Source of the DNA: JAVXAG01 sp036660615
Lineage (GTDB): Bacteria; Bacillota; Clostridia; Peptostreptococcales; Anaerovoracaceae
Assembly: GCA_036660615.1 (NCBI GenBank)
Contig: JAVXAG010000092.1
Coordinates: forward strand, 1-7,752
Direction of reading: 5' to 3'
Length of the DNA stretch: 7,752 nucleotides
Shown here one piece after another: positions 1-5,926 of this stretch (position 1 is its first letter; each line of letters starts with the position of its first letter). The position numbers were made by a program, and so were the translations under genes. Under the pieces are notes generated by a model. It was given only the letters and a program-made list of their open reading frames with translations, had not been told where the DNA came from and searched no databases.

Positions 1-656
1 TAAGTGGGTACAATAATGCACCAACTTTTTTTACAACGGAGCAGAAGAAAAAACTTCAGCAAAATAAGTTGAATTTACAAAATTCTATTCAATCAAATCT
101 TGCTTATGCATATAGAAAAGATAATCCTAAAATCACCCACTATTACAATCATGAGGGGTATTCAGGAGTTCCTATATGGGCATTGTTTGAAATAATGACA
201 ATGGGAGATTTAGGTTACTTGTTATCTTGCCTTATATATGATGTACGTGACGATATTTCAAAGAGACTTGCTGTTAATATTTCTTGCGATACAAATAGAC
301 AACTGATATATAAATATATATATACGCTTAAAGATTTGAGAAATGCTATTGCCCACAATTCTGTAGTATTTGACACTAGGTTCCGTAATATTGATCCAAC
401 AAATGCAATGAAACAATGCTTAATGCTTGAAATGGGGTTACCGTATGTCAATTTTAAAACAGTTGGCGACTATGTAATCCTTATGTGCTACTACCTGAAA
501 TTGCTTCATGTTCCCAAAACAGAGTTGAATGCATTTGTCAGAGATTTTGAAAAAATAACGAAAGACTACATAAAGTCTGTAAACCCTAGTGTCGCAGCAA
601 TAGTAATTCACTTAGATTTATCCGCAAGAATGAGTTGCTTGAAAAATTATCTCTAA
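1..656 (+). CDS. Abi_2 (AbiD/AbiF-like) HEPN family protein, 5' partial
   Basis: The reading frame is open from the left edge (first full codon at 3) to the TAA at 654-656, so about 218 C-terminal codons are present and the N-terminus is outside the window. A TTG at 69 lies inside this open frame and has no good ribosome site, so it is not the real start. Two features fit the Abi_2 family: the motif VPIWALFEIMTMGDLG (about codons 51-66 of the visible part) and the HEPN ribonuclease signature R-x4-H, seen as RNAIAHN (Arg codon at 339, His at 354). Family members are abortive-infection proteins; the HEPN motif implies RNA cleavage in the cytoplasm, probably as a growth-arresting effector. This is inferred from family, not shown here. 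The structured RNA candidate immediately downstream supports an AbiF-like assignment over AbiD. Full-length relatives are roughly 300 residues, so about a third is missing. Confidence 0.85.
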   Translation, partial: SGYNNAPTFFTTEQKKKLQQNKLNLQNSIQSNLAYAYRKDNPKITHYYNHEGYSGVPIWALFEIMTMGDLGYLLSCLIYDVRDDISKRLAVNISCDTNRQLIYKYIYTLKDLRNAIAHNSVVFDTRFRNIDPTNAMKQCLMLEMGLPYVNFKTVGDYVILMCYYLKLLHVPKTELNAFVRDFEKITKDYIKSVNPSVAAIVIHLDLSARMSCLKNYL

Positions 657-659
657 GAC

Positions 660-688
660 TTGCATTTTTCTGTGGATTATTGTATAGT
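660..688 (+). promoter_or_regulatory. Promoter for the RNA downstream of the Abi gene
   Basis: TTGCAT (660-665) and TATAGT (683-688) are separated by exactly 17 bp. The -10 matches consensus at five of six positions, the -35 only at three. It begins 4 bases after the Abi stop codon and would start a transcript near 695, just ahead of two hairpins and with no ORF. Its position is what makes it convincing: it separates the hairpins from being merely the 3' end of the Abi mRNA. Confidence 0.55.
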
Positions 689-694
689 ATAACT

Positions 695-765
695 AATAAT
701 TGGGGTATGCGTTTGAGGATGCATACTTAAGAGAGTCAGAGAAATCTGGCTCTCTTGCATTTTAA
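695..765 (+). ncRNA. Candidate abiF-associated structured small RNA
   Basis: Two hairpins lie directly next to each other. Hairpin 1 pairs GTATGC (705-710) with GCATAC (721-726) around a 10-nt loop, extendable by two G-U pairs to 703-728. Hairpin 2 pairs 729-740 with 745-756, twelve pairs including one G-U, closed by the tetraloop GAAA, and is followed by a short T-rich tail. The helices abut with no linker and could stack coaxially. No coding sequence of useful length covers this stretch, and a 17-bp-spaced promoter precedes it. A conserved 'abiF' RNA motif with stable tetraloops has been described next to Abi_2 genes (from memory), and this fits in place and character. Inferred role: the RNA binds or restrains the HEPN protein, in the manner of an RNA antitoxin. 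The 5' end is estimated from the promoter only. Confidence 0.6.
729..765 (+). terminator. Intrinsic terminator ending the small RNA
   Basis: A 12-pair stem (729-740 with 745-756, one G-U pair) with GAAA tetraloop is followed by GCATTTT. The stem is strong, but the T-run is short and interrupted, so termination may be incomplete. It doubles as the second hairpin of the RNA. Confidence 0.6.
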
Positions 766-908
766 TGACGAAATTTTCACATTGAAATGGATTGTTAAAT
801 CCATAAGACTGGAGCTACTTTATACAAAAATCATTATTACTTTATTATCATTTGGCAGAAGTGTTTAGCAAGTCTGCTATATTTTTGAGCAATAAATGCA
901 ATATATAC
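766..908. other. AT-rich intergenic stretch without a gene
   Basis: No coding frame is supported here. One weak hairpin is visible: TGGCAGA (853-859) can pair with TCTGCTA (873-879), with one G-U pair and a 13-nt loop, followed by TATTTTT. It could be a poor terminator or chance. A short GGATT/AATCC inverted repeat lies near 789-802. Neither is strong enough to assign. Confidence 0.4.
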
Positions 909-937
909 TTGACATTAAGGAATGAATAGATTACAAT
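909..937 (+). promoter_or_regulatory. Promoter of the Xre regulator/membrane protein operon
   Basis: TTGACA (909-914), a 17-bp spacer and TACAAT (932-937) form a near-perfect housekeeping promoter. It predicts transcription from about 944, which places the ATG at 938 upstream of the mRNA start and rules it out as the start codon. Confidence 0.8.
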
Positions 938-958
938 ATGCAATATAGGAGAACGGTT

Positions 959-1156
959 ATGAAAAACAAAAAGATGAAAATAGCGCGAATAGAATGTGAT
1001 ATGAAGCAAGAGGATTTAGCTAAGGCAGTGGGTGTTACAAGACAGACGATTGGTTTAATTGAAGCAGGGAATTATAACCCTACGCTTAATTTATGTGTTG
1101 CAATATGTAAAGCACTTCATAAAACGTTAAATGATTTATTTTGGGAGGAAATATAA
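959..1156 (+). CDS. Xre-family helix-turn-helix regulator (YozG-like)
   Basis: A 65-residue DNA-binding protein that is almost entirely one Cro/C1-type HTH domain. Visible landmarks are the MKQEDLAKAVGVTRQTIG recognition region (about residues 15-32), then IEAGNYNPTL and a C-terminal helix ending DLFWEEI. This length and ending are typical of the small YozG-like regulators found next to membrane proteins in Firmicutes. The ATG at 959 is chosen because AGGAGAA (947-953) sits 5 bases upstream; the ATG at 938 overlaps the -10 region. It is co-transcribed with the next gene and its stop overlaps that start by one base (TAATG). It probably regulates its own operon, but the sequence shows no clear palindromic operator. 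Target and inducer are unknown. Confidence 0.85.
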   Translation: MKNKKMKIARIECDMKQEDLAKAVGVTRQTIGLIEAGNYNPTLNLCVAICKALHKTLNDLFWEEI

Positions 1157-1614
1157 TGGAAGAGAATAAGATTCAAGATGAACGAATATTATCGGAGAAA
1201 AGGGAAGTACAGAGCAAGGGGTATGAGTGGATTATATATATATTGACAATCACTATTATTGTGCAACAGTTTTTTATGAGAGCACCTTTTTCACAATTTG
1301 CAGTTGAGTTTTTTCTCTTATTTGGGTGTGCAATTTACAATGCCATTGCTAACTATAGAAAGGGCATTGATATTTGGAACCCTTCTGGGGCGGGCAAGGG
1401 AAAAATATTCATAAGTTCAATTGTATCGGGGGCTGCATGTGCAATTACTTTAGCATTTTTAAGTGGCGAACATAAAATTAGCATGATGGTATTAAATTTC
1501 ATAGTATTTGTGGTTTTCATGTTTGCAATTCGCTTAACTATGATTAGCATTAATAATAAAAAGCAACAAGCCATAGACAAAGAATTAAATATGGATGATG
1601 ATATAATTGAATAA
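1156..1614 (+). CDS. Four-helix membrane protein partnered with Xre regulator (DUF6773-like, tentative)
   Basis: A 152-residue protein with a charged cytoplasmic N-terminus (about 1-22) and four hydrophobic segments near residues 24-41, 47-65, 83-102 and 110-131, then a lysine-rich stretch and an acidic tail MDDDIIE. There is no signal peptide or recognisable catalytic motif. The ATG at 1156 is preceded by GGAGG (1144-1148) at 7 bases and overlaps the regulator's stop by one base, implying translational coupling. The topology, the motif QQFFMRAPFSQFAVEF and the pairing with a small Xre protein resemble the uncharacterised DUF6773 group; that name is from memory and not certain. In such pairs the membrane protein is often thought to sense a signal or sequester the regulator, but nothing in this sequence proves it. 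Confidence 0.75.
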   Translation: MEENKIQDERILSEKREVQSKGYEWIIYILTITIIVQQFFMRAPFSQFAVEFFLLFGCAIYNAIANYRKGIDIWNPSGAGKGKIFISSIVSGAACAITLAFLSGEHKISMMVLNFIVFVVFMFAIRLTMISINNKKQQAIDKELNMDDDIIE

Positions 1615-1668
1615 AAAGTGCAACTTGCTGTTTTTCAAGGACACAAGCTTAGGGACATTCATGACCTC

Positions 1669-1697
1669 TCGACAAGTCTTTCTCTTTATGATAAACT
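1669..1697 (+). promoter_or_regulatory. Possible promoter of the ATC hydrolase gene
   Basis: TCGACA (1669-1674), a 17-bp spacer and TAAACT (1692-1697) preceded by TG at 1689-1690 give an extended -10 arrangement. Each box is imperfect, so this is a tentative call. It lies 25 bp ahead of the start codon at 1722, leaving room for the ribosome site GGAGAAA (1709-1715). Confidence 0.4.
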
Positions 1698-1721
1698 AAA
1701 AACAAAACGGAGAAAACAGTT

Positions 1722-2216
1722 ATGAGTATTATAAAAAACGAAGCAAACAATAAATTCCCATTGGTTACCGCAGTTCGAGGACAGCTGGAACAACGTGCAG
1801 CATGGCTTTATCTGTTATGCGATGAAGGAAAAAAACGTGGTCTTGATCCAAAAGATTTTGGCTCAGCGGCTATTAAACGTTGTGGAATTGGACAGGGCAA
1901 GAGTCTTGTAAAACAAGGTGGAACAGACAGTCTAAAAGGGCTTAGAAAAACGCTTTTTACAAAACCGGCACAATGGATATTTGAGATGAAAGTAATTAAT
2001 AGCACAGATGACCTACTGGAGCTACATTTTCATTATTGCCCATTGGTAAAGGCATGGCAAAAAGCAGGTTGCACTGATGAAGAAATCTCTGAACTTTGCG
2101 ACATTGCTATGTGCGGAGATCGAGGTATTGGAGAGTCTTACGGCTGCGAACTTGATTTGCCAAAGACAATAGCTCGTGGCGATGATATTTGCCATTTGAG
2201 ATATCATAAGAAATAG
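1722..2216 (+). CDS. L-2-amino-thiazoline-4-carboxylic acid hydrolase family protein
   Basis: A 164-residue soluble protein. Conserved-looking blocks in order are HFHYCPLVKAWQKAG (about 102-116), LCDIAMCGDRG (125-135) and LDLPKTIARGDDICHLRY (144-161), which match the C-terminal half of the ATC hydrolase family. The founding enzyme opens the thiazoline ring of L-ATC to N-carbamoyl-L-cysteine in a bacterial route to cysteine. Cysteines 106, 126, 131, 142 and 157, with His102 and His104, could form a metal or nucleophile site; that is inference. No carbamoyl-cysteine hydrolase or racemase lies nearby, so the actual substrate here is open, and many Firmicute members may do something else. The ATG is supported by GGAGAAA 6 bases upstream. 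A 42-bp gap with a small hairpin separates it from the methyltransferase gene, with which it may be co-transcribed. Confidence 0.8.
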   Translation: MSIIKNEANNKFPLVTAVRGQLEQRAAWLYLLCDEGKKRGLDPKDFGSAAIKRCGIGQGKSLVKQGGTDSLKGLRKTLFTKPAQWIFEMKVINSTDDLLELHFHYCPLVKAWQKAGCTDEEISELCDIAMCGDRGIGESYGCELDLPKTIARGDDICHLRYHKK

Positions 2217-2217
2217 A

Positions 2218-2240
2218 AAAGTGCATATAAAATGCATTTT
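2218..2240 (+). terminator. Short hairpin between the ATC hydrolase and rsmH-like genes
   Basis: AAAGTGCAT (2218-2226) pairs with ATGCATTTT (2232-2240), nine pairs with one G-U, around the loop ATAAA, followed by ATTATA. The stem is AT-rich and there is no clean T-run, so it is at best a weak terminator or attenuator. The ATG at 2232 falls inside the stem and is not the start of the next gene. Confidence 0.35.
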
Positions 2241-2258
2241 ATTATACAAGGAGGACAT

Positions 2259-3350
2259 ATGACGGAAGAGCTAGAGACAAAATTGCAGGGACAAGATGCA
2301 GAACAAGGGCAAGAGAAACCGCATAAAAGGCGTGTAAGGTACCAAGGGACTCATCCCAAGACTTATAAGGAAAAATACAAGGAACTTGAGCCAGAGAAAT
2401 ATGCGGATACTGTTGAAAGGGTAATCAAAAAAGGAAGTACGCCTGCGGGGATGCATATTCCTATTTGCGTCAACGAAATATTGGAGTTTTTGCAAATCAA
2501 ACCAGGACAAAAGGGGCTTGATGCGACTCTAGGATATGGTGGACACACAAGAGAAATGCTTAAATGTTTGGAGGGTAAAGGTCATTTAGTGGCTCTAGAC
2601 ATCGATCCCATAGAAATAGTAAAAACTAAAGAACGTCTTGAAAAACTAGGTTTTGGAGAAGATATCTTAACTATTAAACAATTGAACTTTGCCTGCATCG
2701 ACCAATTAGTATGGGAAACTGGCAAATTTGATTTTGTGTTAGCTGACTTAGGTGTATCTTCTATGCAGATAGACAATCCGGAAAGAGGTTTCTCTTATAA
2801 AAAAGAAGGCCCATTAGATTTGCGACTAAACCCTAAGAAAGGGAAATCAGCAGCAGAAAGATTAAGAAATATTTCGGAAGATTCTTTGGCCGGTATGCTT
2901 GTAGAGAATAGTGACGAGCCATATTCGGACGTTATTGCTAAAGCAATTGTGGATAAAATTAGGGGTGGAATGGTGATTTCCACTACGACACAACTGAGAA
3001 AAATCATTGAAGAAGCGCTTGCATTTCTACCAGCTGATACTCGAAAAGAGGCAACAAAAAAGTCATGTCAAAGGACCTTCCAAGCCTTGCGAATAGACGT
3101 AAATAGGGAGTTTGAAGTCCTATATGATTTCTTAGAGAAACTGCCTAATATTCTTGAAAAAAATGGACGTGTTGCCATACTTACTTTTCATTCCGGCGAA
3201 GATCGCCTAGTTAAAAAAGCATTCAAAAGTCAGTATGCGTCTGGCGCATACCAAAAAATAGCCTCGGAAGTCATAAGGCCTTCCGCGGAAGAATGCAATC
3301 TAAATAGTCGTGCAAAATCCACCAAGATGAGATGGGCAATAAAAGCATAG
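2259..3350 (+). CDS. rsmH: RsmH-type 16S rRNA (cytosine-N4)-methyltransferase, divergent, N-terminally extended
   Basis: A 363-residue SAM-dependent methyltransferase of the RsmH/MraW family, which N4-methylates C1402 in the decoding centre of 16S rRNA. Landmarks are HIPICVNEIL (66-75), the SAM-binding DATLGYGGHT (88-97), LDID (113-116), ADLGVSSMQID (162-172), FQALRIDVNRE (274-284), TFHSGEDRLVK (309-319, usually SFHSLEDR) and the C-terminal RPSAEE ... NSRAKSTKMR (340-358). The first 60 or so residues are an addition: highly charged, with a basic patch KPHKRRVRYQ, while usual RsmH is about 310 residues and starts near the HIP motif. The ATG at 2259 follows AAGGAGG (2248-2254) at a short 4-base spacing. 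Normal rsmH lies in the dcw cluster beside mraZ and ftsL; neither is here, so this is probably a second paralogue. All core motifs look intact, so an active enzyme is expected; its exact rRNA target is inferred. Confidence 0.85.
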   Translation: MTEELETKLQGQDAEQGQEKPHKRRVRYQGTHPKTYKEKYKELEPEKYADTVERVIKKGSTPAGMHIPICVNEILEFLQIKPGQKGLDATLGYGGHTREMLKCLEGKGHLVALDIDPIEIVKTKERLEKLGFGEDILTIKQLNFACIDQLVWETGKFDFVLADLGVSSMQIDNPERGFSYKKEGPLDLRLNPKKGKSAAERLRNISEDSLAGMLVENSDEPYSDVIAKAIVDKIRGGMVISTTTQLRKIIEEALAFLPADTRKEATKKSCQRTFQALRIDVNREFEVLYDFLEKLPNILEKNGRVAILTFHSGEDRLVKKAFKSQYASGAYQKIASEVIRPSAEECNLNSRAKSTKMRWAIKA

Positions 3351-3359
3351 AACGATAAT

Positions 3360-5738
3360 TTAATCAATGTGATCAATGTGATNNNNNNNNNNNNNNNNNN
3401 NNNNNNNNNNNNNNNNNNNNNNNNNNNNNNNNNNNNNNNNNNNNNNNNNNNNNNNNNNNNNNNNNNNNNNNNNNNNNNNNNNATCAATGTGATCAATGTG
3501 ATTTTCGCTGTATATGGTAAATCTGTTTTTGCCATTGCGCTTTGAAAAATACAGTGCTGAATCAGCCTTCTTAAAGAGCGTGGCAAAGTCGTCACCATCA
3601 TCAGGATGAATGGCAACACCAATACTGCAGGAGACAGAACACTTTTGATACTTTTCCATAGAAGGAAGAGCAAAGACCTTACTAACGTCGAGCAGCTTAT
3701 TCACTAAGTCCTCTTTATTCGTATATTTTTGACAGTATACAAGAAATTCATCGCCACCGATACGTCCAACGATTTCTGAAGGAAATATTCTGGACAAGGA
3801 TTGTGCAAATTCAATAAGAGCTTTATCGCCACTGTCATGGCCAAGAGAATCATTTATATTTTTAAAATTATCAATATCAAGAACTAATAAAGCGGCGGTG
3901 CCACAAGAATTATTCAAGTGCTCCTCAACTATTTTTTGGGTATTGATTTTATTATAAAGTTTGGTTAATAGATCACGCTCAGCAAGTTTTTTAGCCTTCT
4001 GAAGTTCTCGTTTAGAGGAATCTATGTCTTCGATGACGCCGATAACTCGGCGCAAAATGTTATCTTCATCACGTATGGCAGCAGTGGAAATGCGACACCA
4101 TAGGTAATACCCATTAGACTGTACAATACGTATTTCGCCAGCAGAGGATTTATCACCATCTACAAGCCGTTGGTAAATACCCAAGAAAACGGGTTCATCA
4201 TCAGGGTGTAATATCTTAGTATCAATAACACACTGTGGAAAATTCTCCATAATATGAGAGCCACCAAATTTTTCGGTATACGTTTTGGAGTGAATGATTT
4301 CTCCACTACTAGGGTCCCATTCAAAAATAACACTTTGGGTTTCATCCATAATGAGTTCATATCTTTGTTGAGATAAGAATAACTTTTCTTCGACCTGTTT
4401 TAGCGGTGAAATATCTGTAAAACAGCAGTACAAGATATCATCATCATCAGGCATAGAAACTGCAGTTGCATTAAACTGCATCCATTTTTCATTATTGTTG
4501 CAGTCAATCAGACGCAAGTCGTTACTTATAACATCATTAGAGCTTAAATGAGAATCCAAAGATGATTTGAACTTGCATATGTCATTAGGTGATAAAACTT
4601 GTAGCAACTGGTTATCATATTTATCTTCAAAAGTTTCTCGACTATATCCTATAAAATTATAAAACCCGTCGTTGGCTTCAGTAACTGTAAAGTTATCATC
4701 AATTAGACACTTAAATACACCACCGGGAATAGTGTTGTATATTGTGAGTATTTCCTTGTGTGCAACCTCAAAAGCACGTTGCGAATTGCGACGTTGATGC
4801 TGAATATTACTTATAAGTACCATCAAAACAAATAGAACAATAGCGGAAAGTATAAAAGTCTGTAAAGCAAATTCAAGAGTTCTGGAAGAAACAATATCAT
4901 TTGGCAAGACAGAAAGAAGATACCATCCATTGACTCCAACAGGAGTGTAGTTTAAAGTTCTTTTTGTATTATTCCATACATAGGACACGCGCCCAGTAGA
5001 ACCGGATTGCATATTACTCAGCATTTTGTTCAGAACTTTATCCGAAACAGATGGATTTGGTTTAAAACCATCATAAATGCTTGTGAACTTTGGATCAGCA
5101 TCAGGGTGATTTGCCATAACAAAGATACTACCGTCAGTGTTGGCAATATAGCTGTAACCACTTCCGTTAAAGGAATCTACAGATAAACATTTTTCTAATT
5201 CAGTCATTAAAAAACGGCCGTTAACAATACCAACAATTTCACCATGTTTTTTAATAGGTGCGGCAATAGTAATAATGTTTTTATTATCATCAAGTGATTT
5301 TTCCATATTACTTATAGATGTTTTCCCTTTCATAGCTTCTTGAAAATAAGGACGATCAGAAATATTTCCGATTATCTCGCCATTTGGGTTATATAAATCA
5401 CCATTTGCAGTAGCAGTTGTAATAGTTTTAAATAGCTTTTTCGTATTCTCACTACCTTGTAAAAAAGTCAAAGTTGATTTCGACGTTATTGAGGAGTCGT
5501 CTCTGCCTAAATAATTGCCGACATCTTCTATATAAGTCATATTGCTATTGATTCGTTCATTAATAATAGCAACAGATAAATTTGCACTTTCTTGTACAGT
5601 TTGATCAACACGAGATTGTTCGATATATTGGACATATTGAAAAAAACCAATAGAAATAGCAATAATAACACATATAGTAGCTATTACTGCACCGCTGTTA
5701 AATAAAATTTTTTTTAATCTACTTGATTTATTTCGCAT
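3360..5738 (-). CDS. Membrane diguanylate cyclase, dCache-PAS-PAS-GGDEF, with C-terminal HID repeat and assembly gap
   Basis: About 792 residues as drawn, including unknown sequence. Order: TM1 (about 11-34), extracytoplasmic dCache sensor (35-287, with SDRPYF at 127-132 and ITIAAPIKKHGEIVG at 156-170), TM2 (290-312), PAS1 (325-445), PAS2 (455-575), then GGDEF (583-743). The cyclase core is intact: DLLTKLYNK, metal-site DIDNFK (D621) and GGDEF (661-665), so it should make cyclic di-GMP from GTP in response to an extracellular ligand. The inhibitory RxxD site before GGDEF is absent (FPSE at 652-655). The start is the ATG at 5736-5738, with GGAGG 7 bases upstream; a TTG two codons earlier is less likely. 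After GKNRFTIY the protein continues as HID triplets across the 100-N gap to the TAA at 3360-3362. It is monocistronic and converges on the methyltransferase gene. Confidence 0.9.
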   Translation of the reverse strand: MRNKSSRLKKILFNSGAVIATICVIIAISIGFFQYVQYIEQSRVDQTVQESANLSVAIINERINSNMTYIEDVGNYLGRDDSSITSKSTLTFLQGSENTKKLFKTITTATANGDLYNPNGEIIGNISDRPYFQEAMKGKTSISNMEKSLDDNKNIITIAAPIKKHGEIVGIVNGRFLMTELEKCLSVDSFNGSGYSYIANTDGSIFVMANHPDADPKFTSIYDGFKPNPSVSDKVLNKMLSNMQSGSTGRVSYVWNNTKRTLNYTPVGVNGWYLLSVLPNDIVSSRTLEFALQTFILSAIVLFVLMVLISNIQHQRRNSQRAFEVAHKEILTIYNTIPGGVFKCLIDDNFTVTEANDGFYNFIGYSRETFEDKYDNQLLQVLSPNDICKFKSSLDSHLSSNDVISNDLRLIDCNNNEKWMQFNATAVSMPDDDDILYCCFTDISPLKQVEEKLFLSQQRYELIMDETQSVIFEWDPSSGEIIHSKTYTEKFGGSHIMENFPQCVIDTKILHPDDEPVFLGIYQRLVDGDKSSAGEIRIVQSNGYYLWCRISTAAIRDEDNILRRVIGVIEDIDSSKRELQKAKKLAERDLLTKLYNKINTQKIVEEHLNNSCGTAALLVLDIDNFKNINDSLGHDSGDKALIEFAQSLSRIFPSEIVGRIGGDEFLVYCQKYTNKEDLVNKLLDVSKVFALPSMEKYQKCSVSCSIGVAIHPDDGDDFATLFKKADSALYFSKRNGKNRFTIYSENHIDHIDXXXXXXXXXXXXXXXXXXXXXXXXXXXXXXXXXXHIDHID
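3363..3502. repeat. 9-bp tandem repeat ATCAATGTG (codes HID on the minus strand), interrupted by N gap
   Basis: Two full units plus AT lie on each side of the gap (3363-3382 and 3483-3502), identical on both sides. On the minus strand the unit is CAC-ATT-GAT, His-Ile-Asp, in frame with the cyclase gene and ending at its stop codon. The unit length is a multiple of three, so copy-number change would not shift the frame. Unit junctions create TGATCA, a palindrome recurring every 9 bp, which could fold into hairpins and promote slippage or assembly collapse. True copy number is unknown. Confidence 0.85.
3383..3482. other. Assembly gap of exactly 100 N
   Basis: A round 100-base run of N is the usual placeholder for a gap of unknown size. 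Both flanks end in the same 20-base word, so the two contigs may simply overlap there, or a long repeat array may be missing. Confidence 0.95.
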
Positions 5739-5781
5739 TACCAATCCTCCAAAAGGCGTTTACCTGTCACGATATGCCACC

Positions 5782-5811
5782 ATTATAGTACATACATTTT
5801 GGAAAGTCCAA
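5782..5811 (-). promoter_or_regulatory. Probable promoter of the diguanylate cyclase gene
   Basis: Read on the minus strand, TTGGAC (5806-5811) and a perfect TATAAT (5782-5787) are 18 bp apart. The -35 is weak. Transcription would start near 5775, giving a leader of about 37 bases that contains the GGAGG ribosome site (5746-5750). Confidence 0.5.
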
Positions 5812-5820
5812 CGAATACTA

Positions 5821-5857
5821 GGAATAATAGCTAAATATCACTAAATATGGGGAATAA
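5821..5857. repeat. Nested short direct repeats in the divergent intergenic region
   Basis: GGAATAA occurs at 5821-5827 and 5851-5857, enclosing two copies of CTAAATAT (5831-5838 and 5841-5848). The block sits between the two divergent promoters, just upstream of the tetR -35 box. It could bind a regulator, but AT-rich repeats of this size also arise by chance. Confidence 0.3.
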
Positions 5858-5867
5858 CGATTAAATC

Positions 5868-5896
5868 TTGACAAAAGGCTGTTTTAAAAGTATAAT
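5868..5896 (+). promoter_or_regulatory. Perfect consensus promoter of the TetR gene
   Basis: TTGACA (5868-5873) and TATAAT (5891-5896) match consensus at all twelve positions with the ideal 17-bp spacer. So strong a promoter on a repressor gene makes sense only if it is held down, and a palindrome overlaps its -10 box and start site. Confidence 0.9.
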
Positions 5897-5909
5897 GAAC
5901 AATGTTCAT
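5895..5909. promoter_or_regulatory. Operator palindrome at the TetR promoter
   Basis: ATGAACAATGTTCAT has perfect 7-bp arms (ATGAACA/TGTTCAT) around a central A. It overlaps the last two bases of the -10 box and covers the transcription start, the classic position for a repressor. The same palindrome with one base changed recurs at 6529-6543, which makes autoregulation by the adjacent TetR protein the simplest reading. Confidence 0.75.
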
Positions 5910-5926
5910 AAAGGGAGGCGAGGAAA

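Noticed and set aside
69..71. TTG at 69 as start of the Abi protein
   Set aside because: The frame is open to the left edge with plausible coding sequence, and the family needs a longer N-terminus.
938..958. ATG at 938 as start of the Xre gene
   Set aside because: It directly follows the -10 box and lies upstream of the predicted transcription start; the ATG at 959 has a ribosome site.
1615..1650. Terminator behind the four-helix membrane protein gene
   Set aside because: A run of A and a run of T flank a possible three-pair stem, but mismatches leave no stable hairpin.
2232..2258. ATG at 2232 as start of the rsmH-like gene
   Set aside because: It lies in a hairpin stem and has no ribosome site, whereas AAGGAGG precedes the ATG at 2259.
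3363..3502. CRISPR-like array at the gap
   Set aside because: Units are only 9 bp, directly abutting, with no spacers, and they continue the reading frame of the cyclase gene.
3230..3673. Minus-strand frame reading ITLITL through the repeat and gap
   Set aside because: It is an alternative frame of the repeat spanning unknown bases and overlapping two real genes; it has no protein-like features.
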